In this document: positions 31,900-43,800 of the stretch, piece after piece
Layout: every line of letters starts with the position of its first letter
Position numbering within the stretch: position 1 is the stretch's first letter
Assembly (NCBI RefSeq): GCF_000471905.2
Contig: NW_006494789.1
Span: 10,135,388 to 10,199,387, forward strand
DNA from: Amborella trichopoda
Lineage: Eukaryota; Streptophyta; Magnoliopsida; Amborellales; Amborellaceae
Direction: 5' to 3'
Length of the DNA stretch: 64,000 bases
The notes under the pieces: model-generated
The model's database searches: none
Seen by the model: only the letters and a program-made list of their open reading frames with translations
Told to the model about the DNA's origin: nothing
Made by a program: the position numbers and the translations under genes

Positions 31900-34390
31900 G
31901 GCCTTCTAAGGCCACACCACTTTCCCAAGCTCGGGCTGACCCCCAAGTCACCCGTGATCCTTCTTCAAGGGGCGCACATGCGTCGTCATTTCAAACAGCC
32001 GCTTACCCTCGACTCAAGCGTCCTCATGAGTCAACCATGGTTTTGCTTGCTCCTCTTCTTCGAGCAAGCACCTTCAGCCTTGGAACTCGAAGACCTTCCC
32101 CAAGAGTACAATAATGAACCAGCCTCGTCATTTCACTCATGTCTCTGGATCCCACAAGAAAGCTCAAGGCAAAGACCTGATGGAAGATTGAGCCCTTCAT
32201 CCTCCCCGACCCAAGATGACTCCAGTTCTTGGTCCTCATCCTTTGCCGCACCTGATGGAGACAACCCTCTCCTGTGCAAGAATAACCAACCAGCCGCAGT
32301 CCCGATCGCAGTTTTAGCATGAGGTCCATCAAAACCTCAAGGCTAAACACGAGAAGGGTCTGCGAATTCTCACCAAGCATGTCACCAAGGCGATCGGGGT
32401 AACTAGCTCTTATGACCCTCTTCGCATGAACCCCTTGTACCCTCTTCAGATGATGAAGCCTAAAGAAAAGCTCCATGAGCCCTGCACTACGGTTAATGTT
32501 GTAGAAAGTGACCCAACCCCTCGTCAGCCACAGTCCCAAGGCTATCGAAAACCGGTCCTCACGTGATTGCCATACAAAAGTCAAGTTTAGTCAGGGCATG
32601 CTGACCCCCTGCTGACTGATCTGCCGCGTGCGACCCGTCAAGCTAGCAAGCCCTCAACCGCAGTAAGGGTTGACCCCCCTGAAGAAACAGTGAACATGAT
32701 GGTTATAGATGAACTTGACTCGCAGGAAGACCGCATGAACAAGTTTGTCGATATGGTGCGTGCGATGATGGAAAAGCTCGATCGTATAGACGCCGCAAGC
32801 CAATCAGCTAACCATGAGGTCAATTCCCTTCACTCTGTTGGTGCACCTCAAAGGCAACCTCTTCCATCTGCCTCACAAGACAATTCTGTCCCTCACTCCA
32901 TCTCTCAGATAGACATAGATGCTATGGTGACCCATAGCTTAAAGAACAACCAAATTCTGGGGATTCAGGGTGCGACGCCTTATCAGAGGCCTTACCCTTC
33001 ATACATCGACCAGGTCTCGTTCCCCTTGGATTACAAGAAAGGGAAGTTTCCCCTATTCATTGGAACCACGTCCCCCAACCAGCATATCGCCCACTTCCAA
33101 GCAGCATGTCGAGAGACAACGACTGATGGGAGACTTCTTCTTCATTAGTTTGTTGAAACCCTTGACGGCCCAGCTTTTCAGTCGTATGCTCGACTTCCCC
33201 CGAACTCGGTACATATATGGCAGGAAATAAAGAAACTGTTCTATCAACGCTTCTACGAGATCGAGAGAGAAGTTCCAACCATCGAGCTTCTCACCCTGAC
33301 TCAAGACCCCGATGAGCCCATGAACCAGATCATATCTAGATGGAGAAATTTGGCTGCTTGCCATCCCAATCCTATGCCTGAGAAGGAAGCAGTTCAGACT
33401 TGTGCGTAACATGTGACCTGAAATTGCTCTACACGTCGAGGCTTCTAATCTGACTGCCATGTTAGAGCTGATCTCTAAATCAATCCGCAAAGAAATTTTA
33501 CCACGCCACCACGGCCGGTCACGACAACCATCTGCAAGCTCAGCGAAGAACCATGGCAATGGTAGCTCTCAGAACAACACCCGGGGCAACCAATAGAAAG
33601 GAGTAATCAATGCAGCCGTCACAGTCAATGATCCAAAGAAAGCCCCCTCCCAAACTTTGGACCTCGCCAAAGGGGTGAGCACGGCAAAGACAATGCCTCA
33701 GGCAAGCAAGCAATAACAACCATCCAATCGAGTACCCTCGCTGGCAAATCTTAATCGAAATGATTATTTCACCAGGCATAGGAATAAGGTCCACCCCTTT
33801 GAGAAGGAATGGGTCTCTGCACTATTCCAGTTATTATTGGAACATAATATGATCGAGTTTCCAGAAGCCAAGTTCCTTAAACAAGCTGGGCTTGACACTC
33901 AGATGAATTATTTTGCTTATCATAGAAGGATCAATCATCCCATAGCTGAACGATATTATCAAGGCCCTGATTCAGAAGGGTCAGATAAAGCTTGAAGACT
34001 TAAAGAAGGCCTTCGGGACAGCTGAAGCCTTCCATGCAGTAACCATCCAAGAAGAAGATGAAGCCCCTGACATACCTCATGCCTTCTTTATTATAATGCT
34101 TCAAGAAGGCATAATCACACTGAAGCAGGCAAGGCAACCCCGATGCCTTGCTAAGGGGACTGAGGATCGTTGGTGCCCATATCACCTGATATGGGGTCGC
34201 TACCTATAGGAATGCACCGGTTTCCATGATATATTTGCAAAGAAAATGCAGGAATGTCAAGAGTTTTACAATGTCCCAATAAGTAAATCCCAAGCCATTG
34301 TTTCGCCAATGCAAGAGGACCTCCCAACACATGACCTTCTTAGTAACGATTTAGACTCTGCTGAACCCTTGACTTCTCATCCATGAATAG
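31900..34390 (+). pseudogene. gag: gag of the E-F element, degraded
   Basis: The best preserved part is the plant retrotransposon gag domain at 32690-33370: DELDSQEDRMNKFVDMVRAM, then TPYQRPYPSYIDQVSFPLDY, FPLFIGTTSPNQHIAHF, ARLPPNSVHIWQEIKKLFYQ + RFYEIEREVPTIELL, and DEPMNQIISRWRNL. Upstream (32330-32580) another frame reads KGLRILTKHVTKAIGVTSSY. After gag a conserved Tat-type segment YFAYHRRINHPIAERYY lies near 33910-33960. At least three stops and several frame changes interrupt the reading, so no full protein can be made. Gag would form the cytoplasmic particle in which reverse transcription occurs. Confidence 0.85.
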
Positions 34391-34429
34391 TCCACCACGG
34401 GTGAAGCAGACTTAAGTCATTAAGACGAG

Positions 34430-35500
34430 AAGCAGTTCGCCAAGTTAAGGTCATTCACAAGACTAGTGAGACAAATCAAACACCACATCAAAAAACCAGA
34501 AAGAGACGGGCACCAAGGGCTGCACATAAGAGAAACAAGACGGCTCAACCGCCAGTTGAGCAGGAATTTCTCAGGCCTCTTCCCCCACTGCTAATTTTAC
34601 TGGACGTTATCCCTGGCACGATCCTTCTTTTGTCTCATCAAGAGGACGTCCCTACGTCATCTTCCACTTAGAGCACATCCAATGAGGGTGACGACGTTAA
34701 AAGCACTCCCCAGTAGTCTAATCAAGGGAAAGACCTAAAAGACCCCTTGCACATGTCCAACCCTGGCGATGACGTAAAAAGTTGCCCAGATCGGTCTGAT
34801 GAGGGGAATGACCTTAGAAATCCCCCACTTTCTAATTTTTCTTCTTCTAATTCTCATCCTTCCTCTTTTGTGTCTCTTGCAGGTACAACCTTAACATGTC
34901 AAGATTTTGAGGCCCTTGACAGAGCACTTGAAGGATCCAATATAACCAGGACACAACAAAAGCGGTTGAAAAAGACGCTGGCCCATAAAGCAGGATTCTT
35001 AACAGTTGTTGACGCCCTAGCAGCCCGAGCCAAAGCATAGCCTTCCTCTTTGAAGAAGCACAAAAAGTCAAGGCCAAAGAAACCTCAATGGCCCCCTGAG
35101 TCCGACTTTGAGTAAAGACTGAAAGAATCAAGGGGACAAATTTTTTATTCTCAAGAAGCTTGCCACATGGGACAAAGTCGATGAGGCACCTGTGCCAAGG
35201 TTGTGTGATTCGTATGAGGACACTTCTCGCACCACAATTGCTGGATCTCTAATCCCCAGTAACTTTCAAAACAAGCTCCTGCAGCCCGACGGGCCTTCCA
35301 TGTTTGTGGTCTACCCTTGCATCCCTTGGCTCGAGAAAGGCTCAGAAATCATCACCTACTCTGGAGTCTTATTGAAGGCAGAGATGTCAGGATCGTGGGT
35401 CTCTCCACTTGAGTTGATGAAAATACTTCCGAAGACAATGAGGACGAGTTGTAAAAAGCCCCAGAGCAATTGAAAGAAGGCAGTCAAGCTATTGTTGACG
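34430..35500 (+). pseudogene. pol: pol N-terminal/linker region of the E-F element
   Basis: Readable pieces are KRRAPRAAHKRNKTAQ (about 34500), CPDRSDEGNDLRNPPLSN (34777-34830) and EGSNITRTQQKRLKKTLAHKAGF (34930-35000), the same blocks as in the minus-strand pol fragment at 17278-16480. An aspartic-protease D-T/S-G motif is not visible; the segment FVVYPCIPWLEKGSEII (35300-35350) may be its remnant. Ogre elements are known to place an intron between protease and RT, but I cannot delimit one here. Confidence 0.65.
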
Positions 35501-35519
35501 AACTTGAAGAAACAAATTT

Positions 35520-36480
35520 AGGGGTTGAAGCTGACCCTAGGCTTACTTTCATCTCGACAAGCATGTCTCCAGAAGAAAAATAAAATTTCACTACTTTCTT
35601 GCAAGCAAATCGAGACGTCTTTGCTTGGCATTACCATAAGATGCTTGGCCTAGACCCTCAAGTTGTTGTTCATTGCCTCAGCATCGATCCGACTGTTAAG
35701 CCTATCAAACAAATATCAAGGAGGTTTAGGCCCGACCTCGAGATGTAGATGGACGCCAAGGTGACCAAACTCAGATAAGCAGGCTTCATTCATGAAGTCA
35801 AGTACCTGAAATGGCTAACAAACATCGTTCCAGTCAAAAAGAAGAACGACCAAATTAGGGTCTGTATTGACTTCCGTGACCTCAATACCGCATGTCCCAA
35901 GGATGACTTCCTGTTGCCATTCACCGAGATGCTCATCGACTCAACGACTCATTGTCAAATTTTTTCCTTCATGGACTGGTACTCAGGTATAATCAGATAC
36001 ATGACGCTTGAAGATGAAGAAGCCACTACGTTCTTAACTCCAAAAGGGGTCTTCTGCTATACGATGATGCCTTTTGGATTAAAGAACGCTGGTGCCACAT
36101 ACCAAAGAGCAATGATGACGATCTTCAAAGATATGATGCACAACGAGGTGAAGTGTTATGTAGATGACTTGGTGGTAAAATCCGAGGAGAAGGATGGTCA
36201 TATGGAAGACCTTGAAAAGATATTTGAGCAATTATGCCTTCATTAACTTAAACTGAACCCGCTGAAATGTGCTTTTGGCATGCGATAAGGAAAGTTCTTG
36301 GGGTTCATTCTTAGACACTGAGGGCTTAAAGTTGAGCTGGTCAAGATCAAAGCAATCCAAGAAATGTCGTTGCCAACCACATTGAGAGAGTTACGCTCTC
36401 TCAAAGGGCAGCTAGCATACATCCGCAAATTCATCTCAAATCTCTCAGGTCGCTGTAAACCTTTAACGCATCTGCTAAAG
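35520..36480 (+). pseudogene. pol: reverse transcriptase of the E-F element
   Basis: In order: PRLTFISTSMSPEEK, FAWHYHKMLGLDPQVVVH, NIVPVKKKNDQIRVCIDFRD + LNTACPKDDF, FSFMDWYSGI, MPFGLKNAGATYQRAM, and the catalytic box YVDD at 36157-36168 (CYVDDLVVKSE), then LKLNPLKCAF and RELRSLKGQLAYIRKFISNL. This is Tat-type Ty3/gypsy RT. The catalytic YVDD is intact but stops at about 35580, 35745, 35775, 36243 and 36285 kill the frame. Confidence 0.92.
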
Positions 36481-37440
36481 AAGGATACGTCATTCATCTG
36501 GGATGAAGAATGTCAAGCATCTTACATCAAGCATCCCTTGATGACATCAAGCATTATCTGCTCAACCCTCTAATTCTCTCCACACTGGTGTTGGGAAAAC
36601 CTCTCATCCTATACATAATTGCTTTGAACGAGTCACTCGGGGCATTGTTGGCACAAAAAAATGATGAGGGGAAAGAAACATCACTATACTATCTCAGCCA
36701 TAGGATGTAAGGGGCCGAGAATAATTACCCCCTATAAAGAAGATGTGCTTGGTCCTATGTTTTGTGGTACAAAAACTCCGCCATTACTTACTTGGTCATG
36801 AAGCAAAACTCATATCAAAAGAAGATCCTGTAAAGTTTCTTATGACACGCCTGTGCCTATCAGGATGTCTTACTAAATAGGCATTATTATTGATGGATAT
36901 TGACATCACATATGTCCCACAAAAGGCCATCAAGGGCCAAGCCTTGACCGATTTCCTCGCAGCACATCCCATACCAGCGGAATCTCCATTATCGAGCAAC
37001 TTCCCTGATGAAGAAGTATTATGTGTTGAGCTTGCTCATGTGTGGGAATTGTACTTCAAAGGGGCCTTCCAATCAGATCGAGGAGGCGCCGGAGTCGTAT
37101 TCTTAACCCTGAAGGGTGGAAAATTTCCACTTTCTTTCTCTCTTGTCGAGGCCGGTTCTCGCAATGAGGCAGAATATCAAGCCCTTATAATTGGGTTGGA
37201 GATAGCCTTCGACCTAGACTTGGAGCAACTCAAGATCTATGGTGACTCTAAGTTGGTTATTCGCTAGCTCAAAGGAATATATGACGTAAGGAAAGACACT
37301 CTCAAGTCTTATCACTATACTGTAAAATCATATATGGCCCAGTTTGAGGACGTATCCTTAAGTCACATCCTTAGGAGGCTAAACTCGCAGGCAGACGCAC
37401 TTGCAAAACTCGACGCTATAATTCAATTGTCCTCATCAGG
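36480..37440 (+). pseudogene. pol: RNase H and second (archaeal-type) RNase H of the E-F element
   Basis: First domain: TSFIWDEECQ, LILYIIALNESLGALLAQ, TSLYYLSHRM, then connection text DIDITYVPQKAIKGQALTDF (about 36890). Second domain at about 37040-37430: WELYFKGAF, GAGVVFLTLKGG, NEAEYQALIIGLEIA, KIYGDSKLVI, ADALAKL. A second RNase H after the first is a Tat-lineage hallmark. In the second domain the usual catalytic Asp of YFDGA is Lys (YFKGA), while the Glu of NEAEY and Asp of GDSKL remain. Stops at 36708 and 37267 interrupt it. Confidence 0.87.
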
Positions 37441-37839
37441 ACCCACGCTTGTCTGGGTGGCAAAATACAGACACATCTAACTAAGAACCGAGGTAGACGT
37501 GGATGATGAGAGAACTATCTTCCATGGGTGGCCTCCCTATCCATTTCGAGCACTTCTATCAGCTAAAGAAGTAATTAAGACTGAACAAGAAATGGCACAG
37601 AGTCAAGGAACTAAGGCACGAAACCAAGAACCAGAATTCTTTGACCCAATATGCACAGAAATTGAGCAAGTAGAGGACTGGAGAGAACCTATCATTAGTT
37701 TCCTAAAACATGGTAGACTCTCAGAAGATCGTGCCGAATGAAATAATGTACGTCGAATGTCTACCAAGTATCCCCTCCTTGAAGGAGATGCTCTCTTCAG
37801 ATGGTCGTTTGACAATATTCTTCTTAGATGTGTGGATGT

Positions 37840-38933
37840 TCAAGAAGCAAATAAGGTGTTAGAAGAAGTCCACTCAAGCATTTGTGGACTACACCAGTTC
37901 GATCCTTAGCTCTATGAATGAATACGCTGGTTGGGATGCTATTAGCCTTCCACGATCGTCGATTCCTTAAACTATGCTAAAAAAGTGCCAAGTGTGCCAA
38001 CTACACTCAAGCCTTATTCACCAACCTCCAGAGCCCTTACACCTTACAGTAGCATCATGACCCTTCTCACAATGGGGTATGGACGTTGTAGGGCCTATTG
38101 AACCTCCTTCGGCAATGGGTCATGTTTTCATTCTAGCTGCAACAGACTATTTCTCCAAGTGGGCTGAAGCGGTCCCCCTTAAGCAAGTTCCTAGAACAAC
38201 AATGGCTAACTTCGTTCAACATCACATTATATACTGGTTTGGGGTCCTTGACCAGATTATATCTAACAATGGTCCCCAGTTTCTAAGCTACCATATTGAT
38301 CACTTGGTCAATCAGTTTGGTTTTGAGTGGAAGTACCCTACTATGTACCACCCTCGGGCGAACGGATTAGCTGAGGCTTTCAATAAGACCCTATGCAATG
38401 TTTTACAAAAATCGGTGTCAAAGACGAAAAAGAACTAGCATGAGAAGCTTCTTGAAGCACTATGGGCTCAATGTACTACTATGCGAAATGCTATTGATTC
38501 CACTCCTTATTCTCTGGTTTATGAGGGTGAAGCAGTTTTACCTCTCGAAATTCAAATCCCTTCACTGCGAGTCACCATTCACCAAAGAATAACCGAAGAT
38601 AAGAGAGTCAAGCTTCAGTATCAAGAATTGGATGTGCTCGATGAAAAGAGGCCAGAGGCTCAGCAGAACCATGAACTCAACCAAGGGAGAATGAATAGAG
38701 CATTTGACAAGTCAGTCAAGGTCTGCTCATTCGCCTGTGGTGATCTAATTCTAGCCATCAAGAGGCCTATTGTTATGCATGGCCGGCGTAAACGGAAGTT
38801 TGAACCTAAGTGGGAAGGTCCCTTTATAGTAAAAAACGTCTCGCCAAATGGTGCTTACATACTGGCACATCCTGAGGGAGAGGAGGCAATGCCCCTTATC
38901 CATGAGCGATACCTAAAGAAGTACTATCCGTGA
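37840..38933 (+). pseudogene. pol: integrase of the E-F element
   Basis: An HHCC zinc-finger remnant (EEVHSSICGLHQFDP ... KCQVCQL, 37860-38010) precedes the core: MDVVGPIEPPSAMGHVF (38079), TDYFSKWAEAVPLKQVP, IISNNGPQF (38256-38280), ANGLAEAFNKTL, then PYSLVYEGEAVLPLEI and a C-terminal part ending RYLKKYYP, the standard Tat pol end (stop at 38931). The second catalytic Asp of the D-D-E triad (SDNGPQF) is Asn at 38265-38267, a GAC to AAC change. One stop (38438) separates the core from the C-terminal frame. Otherwise this is the least damaged domain of the element. Confidence 0.93.
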
Positions 38934-39049
38934 TGAATATTCAAAGGAAATAGACTCAACGCAAAAGTATGCAAGATAGTTCAAACAAATTCTAACTCTT
39001 TTTTATTGCAGTAAAAATGAATTATAAGTAACTAGCCAAAAATCCCATT

Positions 39050-39500
39050 ATTATGGAGATTACAAGTCTCTTACATCTGAGGAAAAGAAAACATTTGACA
39101 CCAAAAGTGTTGCTCTTGCATATGAGGATAAGAGGATGGTTACAAACCGAAACCTGTAATGTTGCTCTAGAATATGAGGATAATAGGACGGTTACAAATC
39201 AAAATACCTGTGATGTTGCTCTGGAAACTGAGGATAAGAGGACGTTACAGGTCAAAAGAAAATAATCTCTTCATGAAGAAGAAGCAAAACCACTTGGAGA
39301 AGTTGGCTTCAATTTATCTGACGAGTAAGAGGATGGTTGCAAGCTAAAAGACGAAGCGAAACCACTTGGAGAGGTTAGCTTCAGTTCATTCGACATGTAT
39401 ATCAAACATACAAGCCATATATCTCATCTGATGTGTATATCAAACATACAAGGCAGAATTCATTCGACGTGTGTATCAAACATACAAAGCAGGTTGCTCT
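39050..39500 (+). repeat. short tandem repeats after pol
   Basis: Two arrays: a ~60-bp unit with 'atgttgctctagaatatgag' + 'gataataggacggttacaa' (39105-39260), and a ~38-40-bp unit 'tcgacatgtatatcaaacat' + 'acaag' at 39391, 39431 and 39468. Confidence 0.75.
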
Positions 39501-39964
39501 GGCAAGGAACTGGCCTATGATGGAGAGCATACCCTGTTCACAGTACATGCCCTTCCACAGAACAACATGGATTTCACTATTGTGCTAGAGGACTTGGCTT
39601 CCAATAGGTATTACAAGCCATGCCTTACCTTCATTCACCACCCTTTGTCGGCCCATGAACATCGCCGTACTTAGCTCATCGCCAAGCACCGCAATTCCCA
39701 CATGTAAATTACCGCCACATGCAAGTAAGACTGTGTGCGTCACGATGTGCCACGTGCTAATGAGCACCGTCTAAAGCTAGTGCCGACTGTATCCTCCAAA
39801 GGCCAGCACCAGCTGTGCTCCCAACTCCGAGTGCCGGCTGCCTTTCTTAAGGATCAACATCGGTTGTGCCAGCACAGGTATACCTCTAACTATCAGTGCC
39901 GACTGTGTTAGCGTCAATTGTGTCACCACCGACTGTGCCTCTGTTAGTACCAACTCTATCGTGA

Positions 39965-40870
39965 CTATTCACCTCCCAAGACTTGTCGTTTTTATGGCTT
40001 AAGTTCCTTTTCCTTCCCAACAGTTGCACAATTTCCAAGAGCAACCGTTCACCTCCTGTGACCGTTCGTCTTCCCTTGACCTTTTGGTTTCCTGTCGAAA
40101 CTCCTTTTCCGCTAATGAAAAACCCCTACAATGGTCCACCTCCCATGACCGTTCATTCCTTGACCCTTCGATTTCTCGTCGAAACTTCTCCTACACTGCT
40201 GGAAACCCACTGTGAGACTTTCCCTGCCTGCGCCTTGCCCAAAAAGTCACTCAAAACCATGCCGGGAAGCCTTTGCAATGCTACCAAATCGTCGATAACA
40301 CTCACTTAAAACCACCGAAAAACTTCCCAAAACTTATGGAAATGTCCACTGCTGCACTTCTCACCTCTTCTACCCTTGAAGACCACGGCCGAAGTTCTCC
40401 TGCTTCCTAAAAAAGCCCCGGTGCTAAACCAGAAAACTCCTGCAACTCCACCAATCCTTGGCAAAAACTTCTCCTTGGCTTGCCGGAACACTTGATCTCC
40501 TGCTAGAAACTTGAACCCTTGCTTGAATCCCACTGCTTGCTGAACCTTCTACCGAGCACCCTCTGCTCACCATTAAAATTTTTAAGTTTTTTACCTTTGG
40601 TGAAAAAGTGACGGAAAATGAGGTTTTACCCCCTTATATAGCCAACACTACCCTCAAATGCCCCTCACAAACTGGGAATTCCAGTCATGTCCTGGAAAGC
40701 CAAATGACGATGGGCCAGGTCGGGCTTTGACCCGAGGCCCGAGGCAACTCTCATCGCCACATGTAAAATTCCAACAAGCGGGCTGGACCGGGTCGGGCTC
40801 AGGTCGTGGCTCAAATATCGATACATCCCAGCGCGGGCTATGCGGTCGAAGTTACCTAATGCCAGATGTG
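39965..40870 (-). other. block with antisense promoter-like sequence, possible nested LTR fragment
   Basis: On the minus strand it reads GGCTATATAAGGGGG (TATA at 40640-40634), a 5' UTR-like stretch and a 75-codon ORF (40533-40306) with no known domain (MGFKQGFKFLAGDQVF...). Its composition differs from the flanking minisatellite, which continues on both sides, so it looks inserted. It could be an LTR piece of another gypsy element in antisense orientation, or a resident antisense unit. A ~100-bp imperfect tandem repeat ('cccatgaccgttcattcctt' type) lies at 40040-40200. Confidence 0.5.
40634..40640 (-). promoter_or_regulatory. antisense TATA-like box
   Basis: TATATAA on the minus strand, in GGCTATATAAGGGGG, about 100 bp upstream of the ATG at 40533. 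Good core-promoter context for a plant, but nothing shows that it is used. Confidence 0.5.
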
Positions 40871-41554
40871 TTTCACCAACCATAGTGCTGGCCGTGTGCT
40901 CGACAACTCAATGCTGGTAGTGTCCAAGCGATAGCACAACGCTGGCTGTGTGTCTAGCAACTCAATGCTGACTGTGTTCATGCTATAGCACGGGCCGTCC
41001 TCAGCGCCGACTGTGTTTTTAACAATCCAGTGCCGGCTGACTGGTTAAGAAGCAATGTTGGTCGTCTTCAATGCCAGTTGTGTTTTCGAAGACTTAGCGT
41101 TGGCTGGGTACTCAAGAAATAATGGTTGCTTCAGCTGACGCTGGCTGTATTTCAAATAGCGTATTGTCGCCTACTCCAGGCTGAAGTTGTGTGTGTCCTA
41201 TCATTATTATCCCCAGTGAAGTTGCACCTTGACTCTGACTTATTATCCTCGGCAAAGTGGAATCTAGGTCGATTAAACTCAGGTCATGACTTCTCATTCC
41301 TAGTAAGAGAGCCAAACACATACTATTATCTCCAATGGAGATAGGGTCGTTTTTACTGCTGCAAACCCCAGTGGTCTGCTTTACACTTAGTTATTCTGTC
41401 CTCAAGGATAAGAAAGACCTACATTTGTCACCTCTTCTCCAATAAGGTCAGCTTTCCTATCTGGACTCCTCATCGGTCCTACTTATCCCCAGGGAGCCAG
41501 ACTATTGCCCATAGATCCATTCCCCATAACGCCTCACCTACATGGTGACCCAAG

Positions 41555-42390
41555 CATCGGTCCATGCTGCATGACCCTAAACTACACAACCCTGGTCTAG
41601 ATGCATGACCCTAAACTGCATGGTCCAAACTATATGACCTTAAACTGTAGCGGAGGTCTAGTTGCACGACCTTAAACTGCACGGTCTTAGTTGCAGGACT
41701 CGAAACTGCATAACCATGGTCCAAACTATATGACCTTAAACTGCAGTGGAGGTCTAGTTGCACGACCTTGAACTGTACGGTCCTAGTTGAATGACTCTAA
41801 ACCTGCATAACCACGGTCCTTGCTGCATGACCCTAAACTGCACATCCCTGTTCTAGATGCGCGGCCCTAAACTAGATGCTCCAAACTATATGACATTAAA
41901 CTGTAGTGGAGGTCAAGTTACACGACCTTTAACTGTTTGGTCCAAGTTGCATGACTCTAAACTATATAACCATGATCCGTGCTGCATGACCCTAAACTGC
42001 ACAGCCTTGGCCTAGATGCACGACTATAAATTGTAGTGGAGGTCTAGTTGCACGACCTTAAACTGCACGGTCCTAGTTGCATGACTCTAAACTACATAAC
42101 CACGGCCCGTGCTGCATGACCCTAAACTGCATAGCCCTGATCTAGATGCACGACCCTAAACTGCACAGCTATGGTCTTAGTTGCATGACTCTAAACTGCA
42201 TAACCATGGACCAAACTATATGACCATAAACTATAGCGAATGTCTAGTTGCACAACCTTAAAATGCATGGTCCTAATTGAATGACTCTCAACGGCATAAC
42301 TACGATCCAACTGTATGACCCTAAATCATAATGCACACCCGAGCTGTATGATAAACTGCTTTGCATGGGTCCCAGAGGTATGACCTTATA
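41555..42390 (+). repeat. 'gaccctaaactgcatggtcc' array of the E-F element
   Basis: Same degenerate array as at 745-1300, with phrases 'gtccaaactatatgacc', 'ttaaactgtagcggaggtct' and 'agttgcacgacc' repeating about ten times. Confidence 0.85.
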
Positions 42391-43394
42391 ACTCGCCCCC
42401 ACATATGCGCACAGACCTTTTACATGCATCTTCAAGTAAGTCTTCCCTAACTGACCCGTTCGTATGCATGCATCACCTTCACTACCTCCCCAGTGAGTCC
42501 ATTCCTTTCATCATCCTACATCATTCCTCAGTGAGTCTCACCCGCGCTCACAAAACGGCGAACCATTCTGCCACCTATACAGTCGTAAGCTAGTGGCTCA
42601 CCACTTTCCATATTCCTTCCATACATCATCCATCTTTCATAGGTAGCCTCATGCCATCTCCCCAAAATTGAGCTAAAACCACTGCCATGCTCACTCCATG
42701 GCTTCTACAGACTGCCATCCATCTCCATTATGGTCCAGCTATATGACCTTAAACCGTAGTGCACGTCTTGGCCGCGTGATGATAAACTGCTTTGCACAGG
42801 TCCTGAAGGCATGACCCTAAAAATGTTTCACAAAAAAAAAAGAAAAGAAATAATGGGCATGACATATACCTTAATAAGGAAACGTCATGAGTAAAACTGG
42901 CAGATGGGCATGGCGGAGAAACCATGAGTAAAAGTAGTTCTGTGAATAAAAAAAATGGGCATGGTGAAAACCTAAAAGGGCATCGTGAGTAAAAATGGAA
43001 GAATAATGGTGGACATGGCCGTAAGGTCATGGGTAAAAGATCCCCAAATAAGAAGATGTTGGTAAAAACCGTGTCTACGGCGCCTCTTCCCAAGTTCAAG
43101 TGAAAATCCACAAAGGACGCTTGGACAAATAAATAGGTTGATGTAACGCTCGCCTCAACAGGCGGCTTCAGCCCCCACTAAAAAAAGAAGAAGAAACAAT
43201 CCTTAGTATCACAATACCAGAATCCCAAAATATGATCTCTAAGGAAACGATTCCAACAGCCTGAGTCTAGTTGAAAAAAGGACTCGAATAATAGAATACT
43301 CGCCAAGACGGTACGACAAGTCTCATGAAGAAGAGCATCATTCCCAAGAGGTTACAAATACACTCCAAGATGCCGGAGATGGCTAGAGAAGGCC

Positions 43395-43800
43395 AAGTCA
43401 ACCATGACTTTGGAGTGAAAATCAAATGATTGTCGTAGCTTCAAAGCAGTGGGTAGGGGTGGTTATACCAAAAGCTGATTGTCTCGATAAACTGAGGTAC
43501 CCTACCCGCCAAGGACAACTGGTGCAAGACGCAGACGAGTGTTGACAAAAGGCTCTCCAGCTGAACAAACTAACAAGAAAGTCACTCCGACCAACTAAAG
43601 ACGCCCTAAGAAGGCTAAGTCAGCGATGACTTTGGAGCAGCAATCAAATGATTGTCGTAGCTACAAAGCAGTGGGTACGAGTGGTTATACCCAAAGCTGG
43701 TTATCTCGATAAACTGAGGTACCCTACTCGCCAAGGACAACTGGTGCCCAACACAGCTGAGAGCCGACCAAAGGCTCTTTTGTCATCTATCCACGATAGA
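43395..43800 (+). repeat. 222-bp tandem duplication
   Basis: 'aagtcaaccatgactttgga' at 43395 recurs as 'aagtcagcgatgactttgga' at 43617. Both copies continue with 'atcaaatgattgtcgtagct', 'caaagcagtgggta' and 'aactgaggtaccctac'. It is absent from the corresponding place in element A (2150-2500). Confidence 0.88.

Noticed and set aside
32024..32584. 186-codon minus-strand ORF
   Set aside because: It lies opposite the gag region, where plus-strand frames match gag better. No homologous antisense frame was seen in element G.
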